Assembly (NCBI RefSeq): GCF_016862555.1
Contig: NZ_BONE01000044.1
Span: forward strand, 1 to 64,000
From: Asanoa siamensis
Lineage (GTDB): Bacteria > Actinomycetota > Actinomycetes > Mycobacteriales > Micromonosporaceae
Direction of reading: 5' to 3'
Length of the DNA stretch: 64,000 nt
Shown: one piece after another, positions 63,101-64,000 of the stretch
Layout of the letters: every line of letters starts with the position of its first letter
Position numbering within the stretch: position 1 is the stretch's first letter
Made by a program: the position numbers and the translations under genes
Notes under the pieces: model-generated
Told to the model about the DNA's origin: nothing
Seen by the model: only the letters and a program-made list of their open reading frames with translations
Databases searched by the model: none

Positions 63101-64000
63101 GCGAAGCTGAGGGTCGCGCAGACCGCGAGGAAGGCGGTGGCCAGCACCGGCACGGTCGCGGCGTCGGCCGGCACGGTCGCAGCGACGAAGCTCGCGACGG
63201 CGCCGGGGAAGGCGAGCGCGGCGCCGCCGGCCGCCCACTCGCCGACCGGCTCGGCGCCGGCGTTGTCGCGGACGGCGGCGGTCCGCGCGGCCGCGGCGAT
63301 CAGCGCGCCGCTGGCGGCGATCACGAACAGCACGGCGGCGCTGAGACCCGGGCGGGCCGCGCCGGCTCCCGCGGCGGCCAGCCCGACCAGCGCGGCACCG
63401 GCGGCGTGGGCGATGCCGGCCCGGGTGGTGCGGGCCCACAGACCGGCCACGCCGATGGCGATCGCGGCGATCGCCGGGGGCCACGGCGCGGCGGCCCAGC
63501 CGAGGTTGAACGACGCGGGCGCGGCCAGCGCGGTCAGGGCGGCGCCGGCCACCGCGAGCTCGCGGCGGATCTCCGTCGGCGCGGCCAGCACGGCGGCGAC
63601 CGTGAGCAGGGCGGCCGCGACCGCCAGCTGCCACTGCGCGGTGCCGAGGGCCGCTGCCAGGCGCTCGTCGTAGACGGTCAGGTCGGCCTGCCACATCGGC
63701 AGCGCGGCGTCGATCGGCGCGATCGCGGCGCGCAGCGTGTTGCCGGCGATGACCATGCCGATCACGAGCAGCGCCGCGGTGGACGCGATCTGCGGCCCGC
63801 GGCGGGAGTCGTCGGGCAGCGCGCGCAGGGCGAGGCCGATCAGCGCGATGATCGCGGCGATCACGACCAGCGCGTGGCCGGGCAGCGCGACCGAGGCGAC
63901 CCGGCCGGCCGCGCCGATGATGGCCAGCGTCATGATGCCGCCGGCCACGTCGGGCAGCGGACGGCGGCGCAGCGAGAGCGAGCCGACCAGGCCCACGCCG
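60115..64000 (-). CDS. Giant multi-pass membrane protein, internally duplicated (5' end beyond window)
   Basis: At least 1293 aa, entering from the right edge, so its true start is not visible. Some thirty or more hydrophobic helices. Internal duplication is clear: RALPDDSRRGPQIA (about residue 58 of the visible part) matches RALPEDWRRGPALG (about 414); LPMWQADLTVY matches ALWEADLSQWP; GGAALAFPGAVASF (about 257) matches GGALLALPGALAGF (about 699); and LLLAVPGALFALYALGPALVAAL is a third trace. A Pro/Gly/Ala-rich soluble linker lies at about 595-685. No enzyme motif seen; function unknown. It converges on purE, 22 bp away. Confidence 0.75.
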   Translation of the reverse strand, partial: GVGLVGSLSLRRRPLPDVAGGIMTLAIIGAAGRVASVALPGHALVVIAAIIALIGLALRALPDDSRRGPQIASTAALLVIGMVIAGNTLRAAIAPIDAALPMWQADLTVYDERLAAALGTAQWQLAVAAALLTVAAVLAAPTEIRRELAVAGAALTALAAPASFNLGWAAAPWPPAIAAIAIGVAGLWARTTRAGIAHAAGAALVGLAAAGAGAARPGLSAAVLFVIAASGALIAAAARTAAVRDNAGAEPVGEWAAGGAALAFPGAVASFVAATVPADAATVPVLATAFLAVCATLSFAALNQVAERHLSIPLTVGTGLGAMVVAIAAFSAGQATTADKLVGALMLVAAVLLFLAPSIDHGRRADRMLDGADFASAAATTALIGALARIAAILAPGGEIATVAAMILLVAIVVRALPEDWRRGPALGIAVGGGVIALIAGYQSLAGGLRILATPGALWEADLSQWPGSTGTAGAWQAPVALVLLAGAAAIVLPRPWSYDVAGVFVGLATIGAPAALGLPWYSPIVVGGAVATVYGVTAVMATDPRAGLARIWVAAAVALHAVGASVVRPWTTAAALAIIVLIGVVVAALAGTVVAGPPGDAEPDDEPRRATTESSGYPDAESAPPVGGFATTGAAAGAGGGGGERITVPAGAPMGAPAGGGTATATMPRPRPAATAERLDEPAEFAAPHLNTIGGLALGGALLALPGALAGFAASVGSSAVVVLTAALAGSSLGMALLAWSRARMAPFLSYASVGLAGGATVTAGTALATGVSPGVYAAAAAMLGILAELLRSTVSPGGEEEQVRRWSARGPGQWRRLSGASGRRWSLDPSTGALLLAVPGALFALYALGPALVAALIDPLQVVNHVWEGPPPALLDPPAGAVEPSNVLAALLLTVAAGLAALAFSGGRTARAIPVVLPGLAVTILITPVSLGFGWPHSTQAALAVFAICMLGLALTPPPPESELAQSLRSARIAAFVVGLAAGNAGLAGSLATRWLTLFTLGSAVLVGATAALYGRTERSRILGWLFAAIMGQAFVLTLGLVGGLPRTSSAFGVLAVGALLLIGAALLPRLRRPEAMREATTVEWSGYAAGLIAFALAFDSRPHLAGLLAAWGAVLSVAAGRPGRRASRRRVIFYTGLGCEVAAWWLLMDLADVRLLEAYTLPFAAVALVAGVIELRQRPSLGSWVAYGPALVAAFLPTTVLVLARDTNDTRELLLLVGAAATLVFGSMVKQQAPFIVGAVVTAVSAIHFTVTRVGPYYVVLPIGVILLILGASNENRRRAQERIRSLRGMR

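Overview
The window is very GC-rich DNA from an actinobacterium, most likely of the family Micromonosporaceae. Reasons: third codon positions are strongly G/C, GTG starts are common, many neighbouring genes overlap by 4 bases, a mycothiol S-conjugate amidase (Mca) is present, the block eno - divIC/ftsB - DUF501 - ppx is the one known from mycobacteria and streptomycetes, and there is a tRNA-Leu(UAA) of the bldA type. The family-level placement is inference. Most of the window is ordinary chromosomal housekeeping sequence with a few accessory islands.

Layout. 0-5.3 kb: nudC (-), eno, divIC/ftsB, DUF501, argA-type acetyltransferase, ppx and a Doc/Fic-like gene (+), closed by a strong bidirectional terminator. 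5.3-12.6 kb: ndh, then a tightly overlapping minus-strand operon (family 5-type uracil-DNA glycosylase, DUF4129 protein, membrane protein, MoxR ATPase, DUF58 protein, membrane protein) and a dienelactone-hydrolase-like gene. 12.7-16.1 kb: a HAAS-type membrane protein with its PadR regulator, and two Bax-inhibitor-1/YccA paralogues. 16.2-19.4 kb: an ECF-type sigma factor, a GNAT/acyl-CoA-dehydrogenase pair and the tRNA-Leu(UAA). 19.4-24.2 kb: a large membrane protein, a cobalamin-binding-protein homologue carrying an in-frame 57-bp tandem repeat, a ~500-bp array of 76-bp hairpin repeats, and a thiolase. 24.3-28.1 kb: two SGNH hydrolases, a DUF1232 protein and cystathionine beta-synthase. 28.2-38.5 kb: a choice-of-anchor A surface protein, a trypsin-like protease, a class V aminotransferase, a GNAT protein, a structured intergenic segment, a VWA/solute-binding lipoprotein-like gene, a secreted GH16-lectin glucanase and msrA. 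38.5-42.8 kb: a DUF4253 gene, a TacAT-type toxin-antitoxin pair, an SDR epimerase-like gene and metB. 42.8-48.6 kb: amidase, DUF4328, ilvA, greA, DUF4307, mca and a small membrane protein. 48.9-53.9 kb: a membrane GGDEF-EAL protein, a TetR/SDR divergent pair with two operators and a phosphotransferase. 53.96-56.6 kb: an inserted, lower-GC segment that split and then rebuilt a DUF255 (YyaL) gene. 56.4-64 kb: yyaL, purK, purE and a very large membrane protein running off the right edge.

How genes work together. cbs and metB are two enzymes of transsulfuration, although they lie about 14 kb apart. purK and purE are translationally coupled consecutive steps of purine synthesis. MoxR and DUF58 form a chaperone-type operon. 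mca and msrA belong to thiol and oxidative-damage defence. Three genes (cobalamin-binding homologue, second SGNH hydrolase, XRE regulator on the island) contain a TTA codon that the tRNA-Leu(UAA) in the same window would have to read.

The points most worth a second look are the split-and-rebuilt yyaL with its cargo, the 76-bp hairpin array beside a gene with a 57-bp coding minisatellite, a 12-bp-closed multi-hairpin element at 34.3 kb, and the internally duplicated giant membrane protein. I saw no phage, CRISPR array, biosynthetic gene cluster or complete insertion sequence.
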